A stretch of DNA of 64,000 bases, from the NCBI RefSeq assembly GCF_004307455.1, contig NZ_SEWX01000005.1, forward strand, positions 186,001-250,000, read 5' to 3'. Both the position numbers and the translations under genes were made by a program. Under the pieces are notes generated by a model. That model was not told the origin of the DNA, did no database searches, and worked only from the letters and a program-made list of their open reading frames with translations. Origin of the DNA: Aquirufa nivalisilvae (lineage in GTDB: Bacteria; Bacteroidota; Bacteroidia; Cytophagales; Spirosomataceae). Positions within the stretch are counted from its first letter, which is position 1. Each line of letters opens with the position of its first letter. Positions 1 through 9,541 of this stretch are shown here, one piece after another.

Positions 1-657
1 ATGAGAAAAGCCTGCTTGGCATTTGAAACTCCTGTAACTGGCGGAAACGTAAGTTTTTATAACCAATCGTCTGACGAAGGTCCAGTATTCCCAACGCCAA
101 CCATCGGTATGTTGGGTATCTTAGAGGAGGCAAGTCAGAAAATGACGTTAGATTTCAAAGAAGAAGGAGATTTGATTTATTTGGTAGGAGAAAGTGTGAA
201 TGATATCGCTTCTTCTGAATATTTATATTCTTACAAAGGAGTAAAAGCTAGTCCATCTCCACATTTTGTTTTGGAAACTGAGCAAAAAATTCAAGGTGGA
301 ATCGCTAGTTTGATTCAGCATTCATTGATTCAATCAGCGCATGATTTATCCGATGGAGGTTTGTTAGTAGCCTTAGCTGAGTCTTCATTCCCTCGTCAAA
401 AAGGTTTTGCCATCAATTCTGACAATAATATTCGTCAAGATGCTTTCTTATTTGGAGAAGCTCAAAGCCGTGTATTGGTGTCTGTTGCTCTTGAGAAACA
501 AGCCGCATTTGAAGCTCAATTGAAGTCGCAAACGATTCCATTTAGTGCTTTGGGAGTGGTAACAGGCCATGATTTTATAGTAGATGGACAAATTGTTTCT
601 TCTCAAGCTAAGGCTTCTGAATCATTTCATACAGCGTTAGAAAAAGCATTGAATTAA
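1..657 (+). CDS. purL: Phosphoribosylformylglycinamidine synthase PurL, C-terminal part (cut by window start)
   Basis: This enzyme makes formylglycinamidine ribonucleotide from FGAR, ATP and glutamine-derived ammonia in purine synthesis, in the cytoplasm. The window shows only the last ~218 residues. They carry the second ATP-binding-like domain of the PurM/PurL fold: the PVTGGNVSFYN stretch near residues 11-21 of the fragment, the PTPTIG stretch, and HDLSDGG near 114-120. The ATG at base 1 is an internal methionine, because PurL proteins normally continue several hundred residues upstream, so the true start lies outside the window. truA follows 16 bp later on the same strand. The family call is firm. 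Whether it is the small (separate PurQ) or the fused type cannot be told here. Confidence 0.93.
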   Translation: MRKACLAFETPVTGGNVSFYNQSSDEGPVFPTPTIGMLGILEEASQKMTLDFKEEGDLIYLVGESVNDIASSEYLYSYKGVKASPSPHFVLETEQKIQGGIASLIQHSLIQSAHDLSDGGLLVALAESSFPRQKGFAINSDNNIRQDAFLFGEAQSRVLVSVALEKQAAFEAQLKSQTIPFSALGVVTGHDFIVDGQIVSSQAKASESFHTALEKALN

Positions 658-673
658 ATAAATCCAACTAGAA

Positions 674-1441
674 ATGAGCCGTTATCTACTACAGTTTTCG
701 TACGATGGCGGCTTTTTTCATGGATTTCAAATCCAGCAGAATGCCGTTTCAGTTCAGTCAGAACTAGAGAAGGCATTAAGTACCATTGCTGGTATTCCAA
801 TTGATTTAGTAGGAAGTAGTAGGACAGATACGGGCGTCCATGCCCGAGAACAATTTGCTCATTTTGATATTATTGAGGAGGCGAATCAGCCAAAGGTGGA
901 TTGGGTATATCGATTGAATCGAATATTGCCTGCCAGTTTAGCCATTCAAGCTATTTATCAAGTACCTGATGAGTTTCATGCCCGTTTTGATGCTACGGGC
1001 AGGACTTATGAATACCATATTAGTCTATCAAAAGATCCATTTTCAAGAGATCATGCTTATTGGTTTGAAGCTCCAATGAATATGGAGGCCATGAATCAAG
1101 CAGCCCAGCTATTATTGAATCACCGAGATTTTCAGAGTTTTTCAAAAGTAAAGACAGATGTGACGACATTCGATTGTCAAATCAGTCGGGCAGAATGGCA
1201 AAAAGAAGGAAATCAGTTGATTTTTACCATTGAGGCAAATCGATTTTTGAGAGGGATGGTTCGTGCTATTGTTGGTACACTGATTGAAATTGGATTAGGC
1301 AAATGGGATGAAGCGGATTTAATCAGAATTTTAGATGCTAAAGATCGAAAGCAAGCAGGAAGAGCTGTACCCGCGCATGGATTGCATTTAATCCATGTTG
1401 CTTATCCAGAAATTACTTTCGTTTCCAAATGTTCATCATAA
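674..1441 (+). CDS. truA: tRNA pseudouridine(38-40) synthase TruA
   Basis: TruA isomerises uridines 38-40 in the anticodon arm of tRNAs to pseudouridine. The 255-residue length fits the family. The catalytic motif SSRTDTGVHA puts the essential aspartate at residue 52, and the C-terminal half has the usual FLRGMVRAIVGTL segment. The start ATG lies 16 bp after purL. The 3' end is unusual: the last ~10 codons lie antisense inside radA, so the two convergent genes overlap by 29 bp. The tail after HVAYPE is therefore probably not conserved. Function is established for the family; the overlap is seen directly. Confidence 0.95.
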   Translation: MSRYLLQFSYDGGFFHGFQIQQNAVSVQSELEKALSTIAGIPIDLVGSSRTDTGVHAREQFAHFDIIEEANQPKVDWVYRLNRILPASLAIQAIYQVPDEFHARFDATGRTYEYHISLSKDPFSRDHAYWFEAPMNMEAMNQAAQLLLNHRDFQSFSKVKTDVTTFDCQISRAEWQKEGNQLIFTIEANRFLRGMVRAIVGTLIEIGLGKWDEADLIRILDAKDRKQAGRAVPAHGLHLIHVAYPEITFVSKCSS

Positions 1442-2792
1442 CTTCCATCCAGGTACTAGCCAGCTGAACTTTAATTGTTTTGGCTTTATAATTGATGCTT
1501 TTTTGGTTGTATTTACTGATCCAAATCTCTTTGAATCCCAGTTTTTCTGCCTCAGCAATACGTTGATCGATACGCGTTACTGCACGAAGTTCTCCACCCA
1601 ATCCTACTTCAGATGCGAAACAAATGCTGGAATCTATGACTTTATCTTCGTGAGAAGAAAGTAAAGACATACAAGCAGCCAAATCCAAGGCAGGATCATC
1701 CACTCTGATTCCTCCTGTTATATTCAAAAATACGTCTTGCGTTCCTAGCCTAAATCCTCCTCTTTTCTCTAATACGGCGAGTAACATATTCAACCGTTTG
1801 GCATCATATCCTGTAGCTGTTCTTTGAGCTGTGGCATAAGATGTTTGGGTTACTAACGATTGAATTTCAATCAAAAGTGGCCTGTTTCCTTCCAAAATAG
1901 TTCCAATAGCGATACCTGAGGCAGGCTCATCCCTAGAGGAAAGAAGGATTTCGGATGGATTACTCACAGGTCTAAGGCCATTGCCCAACATTTCATAAAT
2001 ACCCAATTCAGAAGTACTACCAAATCGATTTTTGGTAGTACGAAGTATACGATAGATCATATTTCGATCACCTTCAAATTGAAGAACCGTATCCACTAAA
2101 TGTTCTAGCACTTTAGGGCCAGCTATAGATCCTTCCTTTGTAATATGCCCCACTAAAAAGATAGGCGTGCCACTTTCTTTGGCAAATCTCATGAGCTCCA
2201 AGGCACATTCTCGAATTTGTGACACCGAACCAGGGCCGGATTCAATTTGATCAGAATATAGGGTTTGAATGGAATCAATAATGATTAAATCAGGCTCTAA
2301 GTCAACCAAATGCTTGAAAATCTGTTGAGTATTTGTTTCTGTTAAGATGTATAAATCATGAGAGATAGGTCCAAGACGATCAGCTCTTAATTTGATCTGT
2401 TGTTCGGATTCTTCTCCGGTAACATACAATATTTTGGGGCCTTGAAGTGATAGAGCTACTTGAAGCAATAAAGTAGATTTCCCAATTCCGGGTTCTCCTC
2501 CAATCAGGACTAAACTTCCAGGTACAATACCTCCACCCAATACCCGATTGAATTCTTCATCCGAACATTGAAGTTTTGGACTGCTCTCAAAAGTGATTTC
2601 TTGCAATAATTTCGGTACAGGAGCCGTTCTATGAGTGCTTTTATTTTTCCAAACTTCAGCAGGATGAATGGTAGTTTCAAGGAGTTCTTCCACAAAAGTG
2701 TTCCATTCTCCGCATGCTGGACATTTCCCTAACCATTTAGGTGATGATTGTCCACAAGATTGACAAATAAAAGAGGTTTTGGCTTTGGCCAC
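1413..2792 (-). CDS. radA: DNA repair protein RadA (Sms)
   Basis: RadA is a RecA-like, DnaB-like ATPase that drives branch migration of recombination intermediates. The 459 residues contain, in order, a four-cysteine zinc finger (Cys10, 13, 24, 27), Walker A GGEPGIGKST at 98-107, the diagnostic KNRFG motif at 254-258, and a Lon/S16-like C-terminal domain. The start codon is GTG: an ATG two bases upstream is out of frame and the protein begins right before the zinc finger. A TAATTTTG box at 2811-2818 on this strand could be its -7 promoter element. The gene is convergent with truA and overlaps it by 29 bp. Confidence 0.96.
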   Translation of the reverse strand: MAKAKTSFICQSCGQSSPKWLGKCPACGEWNTFVEELLETTIHPAEVWKNKSTHRTAPVPKLLQEITFESSPKLQCSDEEFNRVLGGGIVPGSLVLIGGEPGIGKSTLLLQVALSLQGPKILYVTGEESEQQIKLRADRLGPISHDLYILTETNTQQIFKHLVDLEPDLIIIDSIQTLYSDQIESGPGSVSQIRECALELMRFAKESGTPIFLVGHITKEGSIAGPKVLEHLVDTVLQFEGDRNMIYRILRTTKNRFGSTSELGIYEMLGNGLRPVSNPSEILLSSRDEPASGIAIGTILEGNRPLLIEIQSLVTQTSYATAQRTATGYDAKRLNMLLAVLEKRGGFRLGTQDVFLNITGGIRVDDPALDLAACMSLLSSHEDKVIDSSICFASEVGLGGELRAVTRIDQRIAEAEKLGFKEIWISKYNQKSINYKAKTIKVQLASTWMEVMMNIWKRK

Positions 2793-2810
2793 ATAAATAA
2801 ATTAAGAACC

Positions 2811-2818
2811 CAAAATTA
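2811..2818 (-). promoter_or_regulatory. Putative -7 promoter box of radA
   Basis: On the minus strand this reads TAATTTTG, a match to the Bacteroidota -7 consensus TAnnTTTG. It ends 18 bp before the GTG start of radA. No clear TTG -33 element is seen at the normal distance, so the call is tentative. Confidence 0.4.
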
Positions 2819-2896
2819 CGCTTTGATTTGGTTTTTCCTTTTTTTTCGGAGTAAAAAGGATAATTTTACAAGCTAATTGAATTAAACCGCCCAATC

Positions 2897-3577
2897 ATGA
2901 AAAAGTCAATGAAATTCAGCTTACTGTTTTTGTTCCTTACAGGAATAATTTTTCAAGCTAATGCCCAATTTGGTGCTCGAAAAGTGACAGGTAGTTTATT
3001 CCGTTTTGGAATAAAAGGAGGTATCACATTATCTTCTATTAATGTAGAAAGTATGACGTATAAAGGAGCATCTGTTCCAATAAATGATATAATTAACCAA
3101 AACTTAGCTTTAAAAACAGGTTATGTAGGTGGTGTATATGCCCGTGTGGGTCGTAAATTATTCATTGAGCCTGAAGTGTTGGTGACTGCGAAAAATGCTA
3201 CAATCAATGTAACAAGTTTGAATAAAATGGTCGATGTTGCTTACACGAGTTTAGATGTCCCTTTATTATTGGGATATAAACTTGGTCCATTGCACGTATT
3301 GGCAGGTCCTGTGGCTTCATATAATTTGAATTCGGACAATACCATTGCTCAGGCCATTACTTCAGTAGCATCATCTGCTTCTGTTCGAGATGCGATATCT
3401 AAGGCCTATTTTTCCTACACGGTTGGTGGAGGTGTCGATTTGTTGGGATTAACCTTAGACCTACGTTATGAAGGTAATTTGACAGATTTATCAAGAACTG
3501 TACCTATTCCAAGTGATGTAAATATTTCTCAAAAGGCTAGCGTTTGGCATCTTACCTTGGGAATTAAAATATTATAA
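2897..3577 (+). CDS. Outer-membrane beta-barrel protein, porin/PorT-like family
   Basis: The 226-residue protein starts with a signal peptide (MKKSMKFSLLFLFLTG, cleavage likely after ANA near residue 23). The rest alternates polar and hydrophobic residues with glycines and aromatic residues in short strands such as FGIKGGITLSS, and ends in a hydrophobic strand (WHLTLGIKIL). This is typical of the small eight-strand outer-membrane barrels of Bacteroidota annotated as porin family or PorT. Function is unknown; structural, adhesion or secretion-related roles are all possible. It lies between divergent radA and pheS, with pheS 15 bp downstream, so the two may be cotranscribed. Confidence 0.75.
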   Translation: MKKSMKFSLLFLFLTGIIFQANAQFGARKVTGSLFRFGIKGGITLSSINVESMTYKGASVPINDIINQNLALKTGYVGGVYARVGRKLFIEPEVLVTAKNATINVTSLNKMVDVAYTSLDVPLLLGYKLGPLHVLAGPVASYNLNSDNTIAQAITSVASSASVRDAISKAYFSYTVGGGVDLLGLTLDLRYEGNLTDLSRTVPIPSDVNISQKASVWHLTLGIKIL

Positions 3578-3592
3578 TTAAATTTTTTTTGA

Positions 3593-4618
3593 ATGAATGA
3601 ACAAATAAAGGTGATTCAGGAAGAAATTGAGGCTTTTGTCATTTCCAATGAATCTGAAGTAGAGCAATTCCGAATTCAATTTGTGGGTCGTAAAAGTCGA
3701 TTAGCCAGTTTATTTGATGGCTTAAAAGATGTACCTGCTGAAAATAGGAGAGAGGTTGGACAAGCCTTAAATCAATTAAAAAATCTAGCTGAAAATAAGT
3801 TTAATCAAGCGCAGGAATCATTTGCTGATGCTAAGTCTAGCTTTGAAATTCCTTCGGATTTGACGGTATCTAGCCCAGTTCAGCAAGGTACTTTACATCC
3901 TTTGACTTTAGTTCGTAGCCGAATTTTAGAAATCTTCAATCGGATGGGATTCTCTGTTTCAGATGGTCCAGAAATCGAAACGGATTTCTACAATTTCACG
4001 GCTTTAAATTTTCCAGCAAATCACCCTGCAAGAGAAATGCAGGATACTTTTTTTATTGAAAAAGGAGCTGGCGAAATACAAGATGATGTTTTATTAAGGA
4101 CACATACTTCCAACGTACAAATCCGATTGATGCAACATCAAAAACCGCCTATTCGATCCGTTATGCCAGGCCGAGTATACCGTAATGAGGCTATTTCTGC
4201 ACGTGCGCATTGTCTTTTCCATCAAGTGGAAGGATTGTATGTGGATGAAAAAGTAAGTTTCAAGGACTTAAAAGATACATTGTATCATTTTGCCAAAGAA
4301 ATGTTTGGCAAGGATACGAAAGTACGTTTCCGTCCATCTTACTTTCCATTTACTGAACCAAGTGCAGAAATGGATATTACTTGTCTATTGTGTAAAGGAG
4401 AAGGTTGTAATGTATGTAAGCAGGCGGGTTGGGTAGAAATTGCAGGAGCGGGTATGGTGGATCCTAACGTTTTAGAAAACGTAGGTATTGATTCAACGAA
4501 ATACAATGGATTTGCATTCGGAATGGGAATTGAACGCATCACCATGTTGAAATATCAAATCAAGGATTTGCGCTTATTTACTGAAAATGACGTTCGCTTT
4601 TTAAGGCAATTCAATTAA
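3593..4618 (+). CDS. pheS: Phenylalanine-tRNA ligase alpha subunit
   Basis: PheS forms the catalytic half of the heterotetrameric (alpha2beta2) enzyme that charges tRNA-Phe. The protein has 341 residues, the usual length. An N-terminal coiled-coil arm (about 1-85) is followed by the class II core with motif 2 (FHQVEG, 209-214) and motif 3 (GMGIERITML, 310-319). Four cysteines at 264, 267, 272 and 275 form the small zinc-like knuckle seen in many bacterial PheS proteins. The beta subunit PheT is not adjacent, so the two subunit genes are split in this genome, as is common in Bacteroidota. Confidence 0.97.
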   Translation: MNEQIKVIQEEIEAFVISNESEVEQFRIQFVGRKSRLASLFDGLKDVPAENRREVGQALNQLKNLAENKFNQAQESFADAKSSFEIPSDLTVSSPVQQGTLHPLTLVRSRILEIFNRMGFSVSDGPEIETDFYNFTALNFPANHPAREMQDTFFIEKGAGEIQDDVLLRTHTSNVQIRLMQHQKPPIRSVMPGRVYRNEAISARAHCLFHQVEGLYVDEKVSFKDLKDTLYHFAKEMFGKDTKVRFRPSYFPFTEPSAEMDITCLLCKGEGCNVCKQAGWVEIAGAGMVDPNVLENVGIDSTKYNGFAFGMGIERITMLKYQIKDLRLFTENDVRFLRQFN

Positions 4619-4642
4619 CAACTCTTAACAGAAAGCTTTTTT

Positions 4643-4669
4643 TTGACAGGATGAATCCCTGTACATTTG
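4643..4669 (+). promoter_or_regulatory. Putative Bacteroidota-type promoter of the DUF2723 gene
   Basis: A TTG at 4643-4645 and TACATTTG at 4662-4669 match the -33/-7 elements of the Bacteroidota primary sigma factor. The spacing is 16 bp, slightly short. The ATG follows 17 bp after the -7 box. Confidence 0.45.
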
Positions 4670-4686
4670 ATTTTAATTTCTAAAAT

Positions 4687-7665
4687 ATGATGAATTTTAA
4701 ACGCTTAAATAACCTAACTGGTTGGGCAGTATTTGCTATTGCTTTAGTTACGTATACGCTAACCGTTGAGCCAACTGCTTCTTTTTGGGATTGTGGAGAA
4801 TTCATCGCCTGTTCCTATAAATTGCAGGTTCCTCACCCTCCTGGAGCACCTTTATTCCTATTGTTAGGTCGTATGTTTTCCCTATTAGCCCTAGGTGATG
4901 TGAGTCGAGTTGCCTTTTGGGTAAACATGCTTTCGGTGCTAAGTAGTGCATTGACTATTTTATTTATGCATTGGACCATCGTGATGATTGGTCGTAAGGT
5001 TATTAATAAGTCATTTGAAGAATTATCGAAGCCCGAAACCTATACCTTATTGTTTTCAGGTGTAATAGGTTCCTTAATTTATACATTCTCTGATTCTTTC
5101 TGGTTTTCTGCTGTTGAAGCAGAAGTATATGCCATGTCGTCATTCTTTACAGCCATCGTAGTTTGGGCTGCGTTCCGCTGGGAATTGGTAGAAGATCGTG
5201 CTGAGGCAAATCGCTGGTTGTTATTTATTGCCTATTTGGTTGGTCTATCCATTGGTGTCCATTTATTGAACTTGGTGACTTTACCAGCCTTAGCTATTTT
5301 ATATTATTTCAAGCGTGAAGCTAAACCTACTTACAAAGGCGGTTTTATCGCCATGTTTGTTGGATTGATAATATTGGCGATTATTAACTCAGGAATCATT
5401 CCTGGTTTACCTTCCATCGCGTTCAAGTTTGAATTATTCTTTGTGAATTCGTTGGGACTAAGTAATGGTAGTGGAGCTTTATTTTTCTTGTTTTTAGTCA
5501 TTTTAGCCGTAGTCTTTGGTATTCGTTATTCGTATGCCAAAGGTAAAGAGGTATTAAATATTGCATTATTCTCTTTTGTTTTCTTGATGATTGGTTATTC
5601 CACGTACACCGTGGCATTAGTACGTTCAGGTTATAATCCTCCGATCAATGAAAATGATCCTAGTAATATTTTGAACTTCTTGAAGTATTTGAAAAGAGAG
5701 CAATATGGTGAGCGTTCTTTACTTTATGGTCCTGTGTATACGGCTGAAATTGAAGAATTTAAACAAGGTGAGCCAGTTTACAAGTTGAAAGACGGTAAAT
5801 ACGAAGTCTATACCTACAAGCCTGAATACGTTTACCAGAAGGACCAGCAAATGTTGTTGCCTCGTGTTTATAGCAATTCACCTCAGCATGTGGCCTTGTA
5901 CCAAGAAATGTTGGGTATTCCTGCAGGACAAAAACCTAGTTTTGGGGATAATTTACGCTTTATGTTTACGCATCAGGTGGGGCATATGTACATGCGTTAT
6001 TTGCTTTGGAATTTCTTGGGAAGAGAAAGTGATTACCAAGATGCCTGGGCTATTAACCCATTTCAAGATTCGTCCAAATTACCAGATAATTTAGCCAATA
6101 ATAAAGCTAGAAATAACTATTTCTTTTTGCCACTGATTCTGGTTTTCTTAGGTTTTTACTTATTGTATAGTAAAAATGAAAAGGATTTCTTGATAACCAT
6201 TTTAATGTTTGTTCTCAGTGGGGTGGCATTAGTAGTCTATTTGAATTCTCCGCCTGTAGAACCTCGTGAAAGGGATTATATTTATGTAGGATCCTTTTAT
6301 TTTATGGCTATTTGGGCTGGTTTGGGTGTTATGCAAATTGGCGATTGGCTGACAAAGATTGTCCGTAGCCCGCAGTTAAAGTGGTCATTATTAGCTGTAT
6401 TTGGGCTTTCTGCCCCATTGATTATGGCTCAGCAAAACTGGGATGATCATGATAGAAGTGGTAGATATCACCAAATTGACTTTGCTAAAAATCTATTGAA
6501 TAGTTGTGCTCCTAATGCCATTCTATTTACTGGAGGTGATAATGACACTTTCCCTCTTTGGTATGTACAAGAGGTAGAAGGCTTCAGAACAGACGTTCGT
6601 GTATGTAACTTATCTTTATTAGGAACTGATTGGTACATTGATCAAATGAAGCGTCAAACTTACCAGTCAATGCCCTTGCCAATCGAGTTAACGAAAGATC
6701 AATTTTTGGAGGGTGTTAATGATCAAATTATGTATAATGGTAATCCGAATATCAAAGGAATGTCATTACCCGATTATTTGGATTTATTACATAAAAACGA
6801 CCCAAGAATTCAGGCGCAGACTCAGTCGGGAGATATGATTAATACATTCCCATCAGATTCATTGGTTATACCTGTTAATCCAACGGAAATTGCGGCTAGT
6901 AATTGGTTTCCTAAAGAGTTTACACCATTCTTGAGCACCAGCATTGGATGGAAGCTACCAGGTAAAAATATTTTCAAAGGAGAGTTGATTCAATTGGAAG
7001 TTATTTCCAACAATGCGAAAGCAGGATGGAAGCGCCCCATATATTTTGCTTCTACCTTACCTAATGACCAATATTTAGGATTGAAAGAAAGTATGCAATT
7101 AGAAGGTTATGCGTATCGTTTGATGCCTTTCAAGATTCCAGGAGCTAAAGATGGTTTCGTGAATACAAAAATCATGGCGGATAACTTCTTGAATAAAATG
7201 TATTGGAGAGGTTTAAATGATGAGAAGATTTACTATCATGGCGATTTTTATCTAGGGATTCCTAGTGTAACTGCTCGTTTAGGAGTTTATCGTTTAGCAG
7301 ATCAGTTGATTCGTGAAGGTAATTTGCCAAAGGCTAAGCAAGTATTGGATTATTTGGATAAGGTAATGCCTAATAAAGTAATTCCATACGATCAGTTCTC
7401 AGCTAGTTCCGTTGGATTGTATTTGGAGATTGGTGATGAAGCTAAGGCTTTAAGTATGGCAAATACCATTATTAAGCGTAATTCTAAGGCGATTGATTAT
7501 TATTTCTCTGAAGATAATATTCGTTCACATGATCGGGATATTCAGATTGCATTTTATGAAATGAATTTGATTGTTTCGGCTTTCAAGGAATCAAAAGTAA
7601 ATCCAGCTAAATACAAGGAGTTGGAAGAGATTTTCAATAAGCAGGTTACCCGAATTAATGGATAA
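4687..7665 (+). CDS. DUF2723 (GT117-type) multi-pass membrane protein, probable protein O-glycosyltransferase
   Basis: This 992-residue protein has an N-terminal region of about ten membrane helices and a long soluble C-terminal region (roughly 570-992). The first extracytoplasmic loop carries FWDCGEF with acidic residues Asp35 and Glu38, followed by HPPGAP at 50-55. These are the hallmarks of DUF2723, placed in family GT117 and structurally related to PMT-type C-fold glycosyltransferases that use lipid-linked sugars at the membrane. A role in the Bacteroidota general protein O-glycosylation pathway is likely, but sugar and acceptor cannot be read from sequence. The C-terminal part is rich in aromatic residues and has TPR-like helices near 860-960. 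It has its own promoter and a terminator at 7690. Confidence 0.85.
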   Translation: MMNFKRLNNLTGWAVFAIALVTYTLTVEPTASFWDCGEFIACSYKLQVPHPPGAPLFLLLGRMFSLLALGDVSRVAFWVNMLSVLSSALTILFMHWTIVMIGRKVINKSFEELSKPETYTLLFSGVIGSLIYTFSDSFWFSAVEAEVYAMSSFFTAIVVWAAFRWELVEDRAEANRWLLFIAYLVGLSIGVHLLNLVTLPALAILYYFKREAKPTYKGGFIAMFVGLIILAIINSGIIPGLPSIAFKFELFFVNSLGLSNGSGALFFLFLVILAVVFGIRYSYAKGKEVLNIALFSFVFLMIGYSTYTVALVRSGYNPPINENDPSNILNFLKYLKREQYGERSLLYGPVYTAEIEEFKQGEPVYKLKDGKYEVYTYKPEYVYQKDQQMLLPRVYSNSPQHVALYQEMLGIPAGQKPSFGDNLRFMFTHQVGHMYMRYLLWNFLGRESDYQDAWAINPFQDSSKLPDNLANNKARNNYFFLPLILVFLGFYLLYSKNEKDFLITILMFVLSGVALVVYLNSPPVEPRERDYIYVGSFYFMAIWAGLGVMQIGDWLTKIVRSPQLKWSLLAVFGLSAPLIMAQQNWDDHDRSGRYHQIDFAKNLLNSCAPNAILFTGGDNDTFPLWYVQEVEGFRTDVRVCNLSLLGTDWYIDQMKRQTYQSMPLPIELTKDQFLEGVNDQIMYNGNPNIKGMSLPDYLDLLHKNDPRIQAQTQSGDMINTFPSDSLVIPVNPTEIAASNWFPKEFTPFLSTSIGWKLPGKNIFKGELIQLEVISNNAKAGWKRPIYFASTLPNDQYLGLKESMQLEGYAYRLMPFKIPGAKDGFVNTKIMADNFLNKMYWRGLNDEKIYYHGDFYLGIPSVTARLGVYRLADQLIREGNLPKAKQVLDYLDKVMPNKVIPYDQFSASSVGLYLEIGDEAKALSMANTIIKRNSKAIDYYFSEDNIRSHDRDIQIAFYEMNLIVSAFKESKVNPAKYKELEEIFNKQVTRING

Positions 7666-7689
7666 ACACGAGATTGATTATTCCTTGTA

Positions 7690-7727
7690 AACGAAGAAAG
7701 GCTTGATGATTCAAGCCTTTCTTCGTT
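7690..7727. terminator. Bidirectional intrinsic terminator between DUF2723 gene and dnaJ
   Basis: A perfect 17-bp stem (AACGAAGAAAGGCTTGA and its complement) closes a 4-base loop TGAT. T-rich sequence follows on the plus strand and the A-rich left flank serves the minus strand. It sits between convergent genes. Confidence 0.85.
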
Positions 7728-7750
7728 TTATTTACCTGTATTAGTTATTT

Positions 7751-8908
7751 CTAACTAAACATATCTCGAACTTTATGGAAGAATCCTTTGTCAGATTTTC
7801 CTGGTTGAGGAGCAAAATTTTCCGAGCTTCTTAATTTCTCCAAGATTTCGGTTTCTTCTTTAGTTAATTGCTTAGGAGTCCAGATATTCACATGAACCAA
7901 TTGGTCGCCAACATGGTAACCATTTAATTCTTTGATTCCTTTGCCTTTTAAGCGAAGAATTTTGCCGCTTTGAGTTCCTGCTTCTAAATTGATTTTAGCT
8001 TTACCTCCGATCGTAGGAACCTCAACCGAGGTACCTAAAGCTGCATCTGCAAAGCTGACATATAAATCATAAATGATATTGTTGCCATCGCGATGTAATA
8101 CATCATGCGCTTCTTCTTCAATCACTATTAATAAATCACCCGCTACACCACCACGAGGGGGAACATTTCCCTTACCATTCATTGACAGTTGCATATCATT
8201 GGAAACGCCTGCAGGAATTTTGATTGGGATGATTTCTTCTTCTAAGACACGACCTTCACCAAAGCATACGTCACATTTAGCACCAACGCTCTTGCCTTCT
8301 CCACTACAGGTAGGACAAGTTGATGAAGTCACCATTTGCCCTAACATAGTTTGTTGAACACGACGAACCTGACCTGAACCTTGACAAGTTTGACAGGTCT
8401 TTAAGTCGGTACCGTCCTTGGAACCATTTCCAGAGCAGGTCTTACAAGCTACATGGCGTTTAACTTTGATTTTCTTCTCAACACCATTGGCAATCTCTTC
8501 TAAATTTAGCTTTAGCTTAATACGTAAGTCAGAACCTTTACGTTGGCGTCTTCCTCCGCCACCTCTGCCTCCAGAGAAAAAGCTGCCAAATGGGCTTTCA
8601 TCGCCAAAGATATCTCCAAAATTAGAGAAGATATCTTCCATGTTCATATTACCTCCATTGAATCCTCCACTTGCAGCTCCACCCATACCAGCATGTCCAA
8701 ATCGGTCATATTGAGCTTTTTTCTGCGCATTGCTTAAGACTTCATAAGCCTCTGCCGCTTCTTTGAATTTCTCTTCTGCTTCCTTGTTATCTGGGTTTTT
8801 GTCTGGGTGGTATTTGATGGCCATCTTACGATACGCCTTCTTAATCTCCTCCTCAGAAGCTGTTTTAGCTACTCCCAATACCTCGTAATAATCTCTTTTT
8901 TGAGCCAT
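7751..8908 (-). CDS. dnaJ: Chaperone protein DnaJ (Hsp40)
   Basis: DnaJ stimulates the ATPase of DnaK and delivers unfolded clients. The 385 residues show the J domain with HPD at 34-36, a Gly/Phe/Met-rich linker about 70-120, and a zinc domain of four CxxC pairs (155/158, 172/175, 198/201, 212/215). C-terminal substrate-binding domains follow. The gene is immediately downstream of grpE (8 bp gap), forming a grpE-dnaJ operon. dnaK is not in the window. Confidence 0.97.
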   Translation of the reverse strand: MAQKRDYYEVLGVAKTASEEEIKKAYRKMAIKYHPDKNPDNKEAEEKFKEAAEAYEVLSNAQKKAQYDRFGHAGMGGAASGGFNGGNMNMEDIFSNFGDIFGDESPFGSFFSGGRGGGGRRQRKGSDLRIKLKLNLEEIANGVEKKIKVKRHVACKTCSGNGSKDGTDLKTCQTCQGSGQVRRVQQTMLGQMVTSSTCPTCSGEGKSVGAKCDVCFGEGRVLEEEIIPIKIPAGVSNDMQLSMNGKGNVPPRGGVAGDLLIVIEEEAHDVLHRDGNNIIYDLYVSFADAALGTSVEVPTIGGKAKINLEAGTQSGKILRLKGKGIKELNGYHVGDQLVHVNIWTPKQLTKEETEILEKLRSSENFAPQPGKSDKGFFHKVRDMFS

Positions 8909-8916
8909 TTTTGTTA

Positions 8917-9441
8917 TTAATTACCAACCACCACTTTCGCAAAGCGGATGACCTTTTCATGTAGTGTATATCCTTTTTCTATAACCTCAATCACTTTCCC
9001 TTTATCAGCTTCTGTAGGTGCTGCAAATTGGGTAATGCAATCATGTATCTCTGCATCAAAAGTTTCTCCTTTAGCAGGAAGTTCTTTTAAGCCTTTTGAT
9101 TGTAGGACTGAGTTGATTTTGGCAAAAATTAATTGAATTCCTTCAGAGATTTCACCCTCAGGTGCATTGGCTAGTGCGCGTTCGTAATCATCGATGACTG
9201 GTAGTAAATCAACAATCAAACCAGCTGAGGCTGTTTGGATTAATTCTACTTTCTCTTTAGCTGTTCGCTTTCTGAAATTTTCAAAGTCTGAATACAAGCG
9301 AAGGTATTTTTCCTTCATTTCGGCCAACTCATCCGTAGGAGTCTCTAGTGTTTCTGTCCCTTCGTTATCTGTCAAATTTTCCTGATTTTCGGATTGGATT
9401 TTCTCTTCCTCTAAATTATTCTCGTTTTCTTTCTTTTTCAT
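8917..9441 (-). CDS. grpE: Nucleotide exchange factor GrpE
   Basis: GrpE releases ADP from DnaK. The 174-residue protein has an acidic, low-complexity N-terminus, a long coiled-coil helix (about 35-90, with [15 protein letters not shown]), and a C-terminal beta domain ending [17 protein letters not shown]. It is the first gene of the grpE-dnaJ operon. A near-perfect promoter lies right in front of it, with the -7 box ending only 4 bases before the ATG, so the mRNA should have almost no leader. No heat-shock element such as CIRCE is visible. Confidence 0.96.
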   Translation of the reverse strand: MKKKENENNLEEEKIQSENQENLTDNEGTETLETPTDELAEMKEKYLRLYSDFENFRKRTAKEKVELIQTASAGLIVDLLPVIDDYERALANAPEGEISEGIQLIFAKINSVLQSKGLKELPAKGETFDAEIHDCITQFAAPTEADKGKVIEVIEKGYTLHEKVIRFAKVVVGN

Positions 9442-9445
9442 AAGG

Positions 9446-9475
9446 CAAAATTAATACGCTTTCATAGCCACACAA
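9446..9475 (-). promoter_or_regulatory. Promoter of grpE-dnaJ (TTG-N19-TAATTTTG)
   Basis: On the minus strand, TTG (9475-9473) is followed after exactly 19 bases by TAATTTTG (9453-9446). This fits the Bacteroidota sigma consensus in both elements. The grpE ATG begins at 9441, which places the expected transcription start at or next to the start codon. Confidence 0.75.
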
Positions 9476-9505
9476 ATCATAAGCCAAAAAGTATTTTATG
9501 ACAGT

Positions 9506-9536
9506 TTGGCAGAGATAAGGCATCTTCGTAATTTTA
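9506..9536 (+). promoter_or_regulatory. Promoter of queG (TTG-N20-TAATTTTA)
   Basis: TTG at 9506-9508 and TAATTTTA at 9529-9536 are 20 bases apart. The last base differs from the TAnnTTTG consensus. The chosen queG ATG at 9542 follows 5 bases later, again predicting a nearly leaderless transcript. The same TTG could be misread as a start codon for a longer queG. Confidence 0.6.
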
Positions 9537-9541
9537 GGAAT

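Noticed and set aside
1395-1664. Plus-strand reading frame across the truA/radA junction
   Set aside because: It is antisense to conserved radA coding sequence and matches no known protein.
8073-8737. Plus-strand reading frames opposite dnaJ
   Set aside because: They mirror the Gly-rich and zinc-finger codons of dnaJ; low-complexity Pro/Ser translations.
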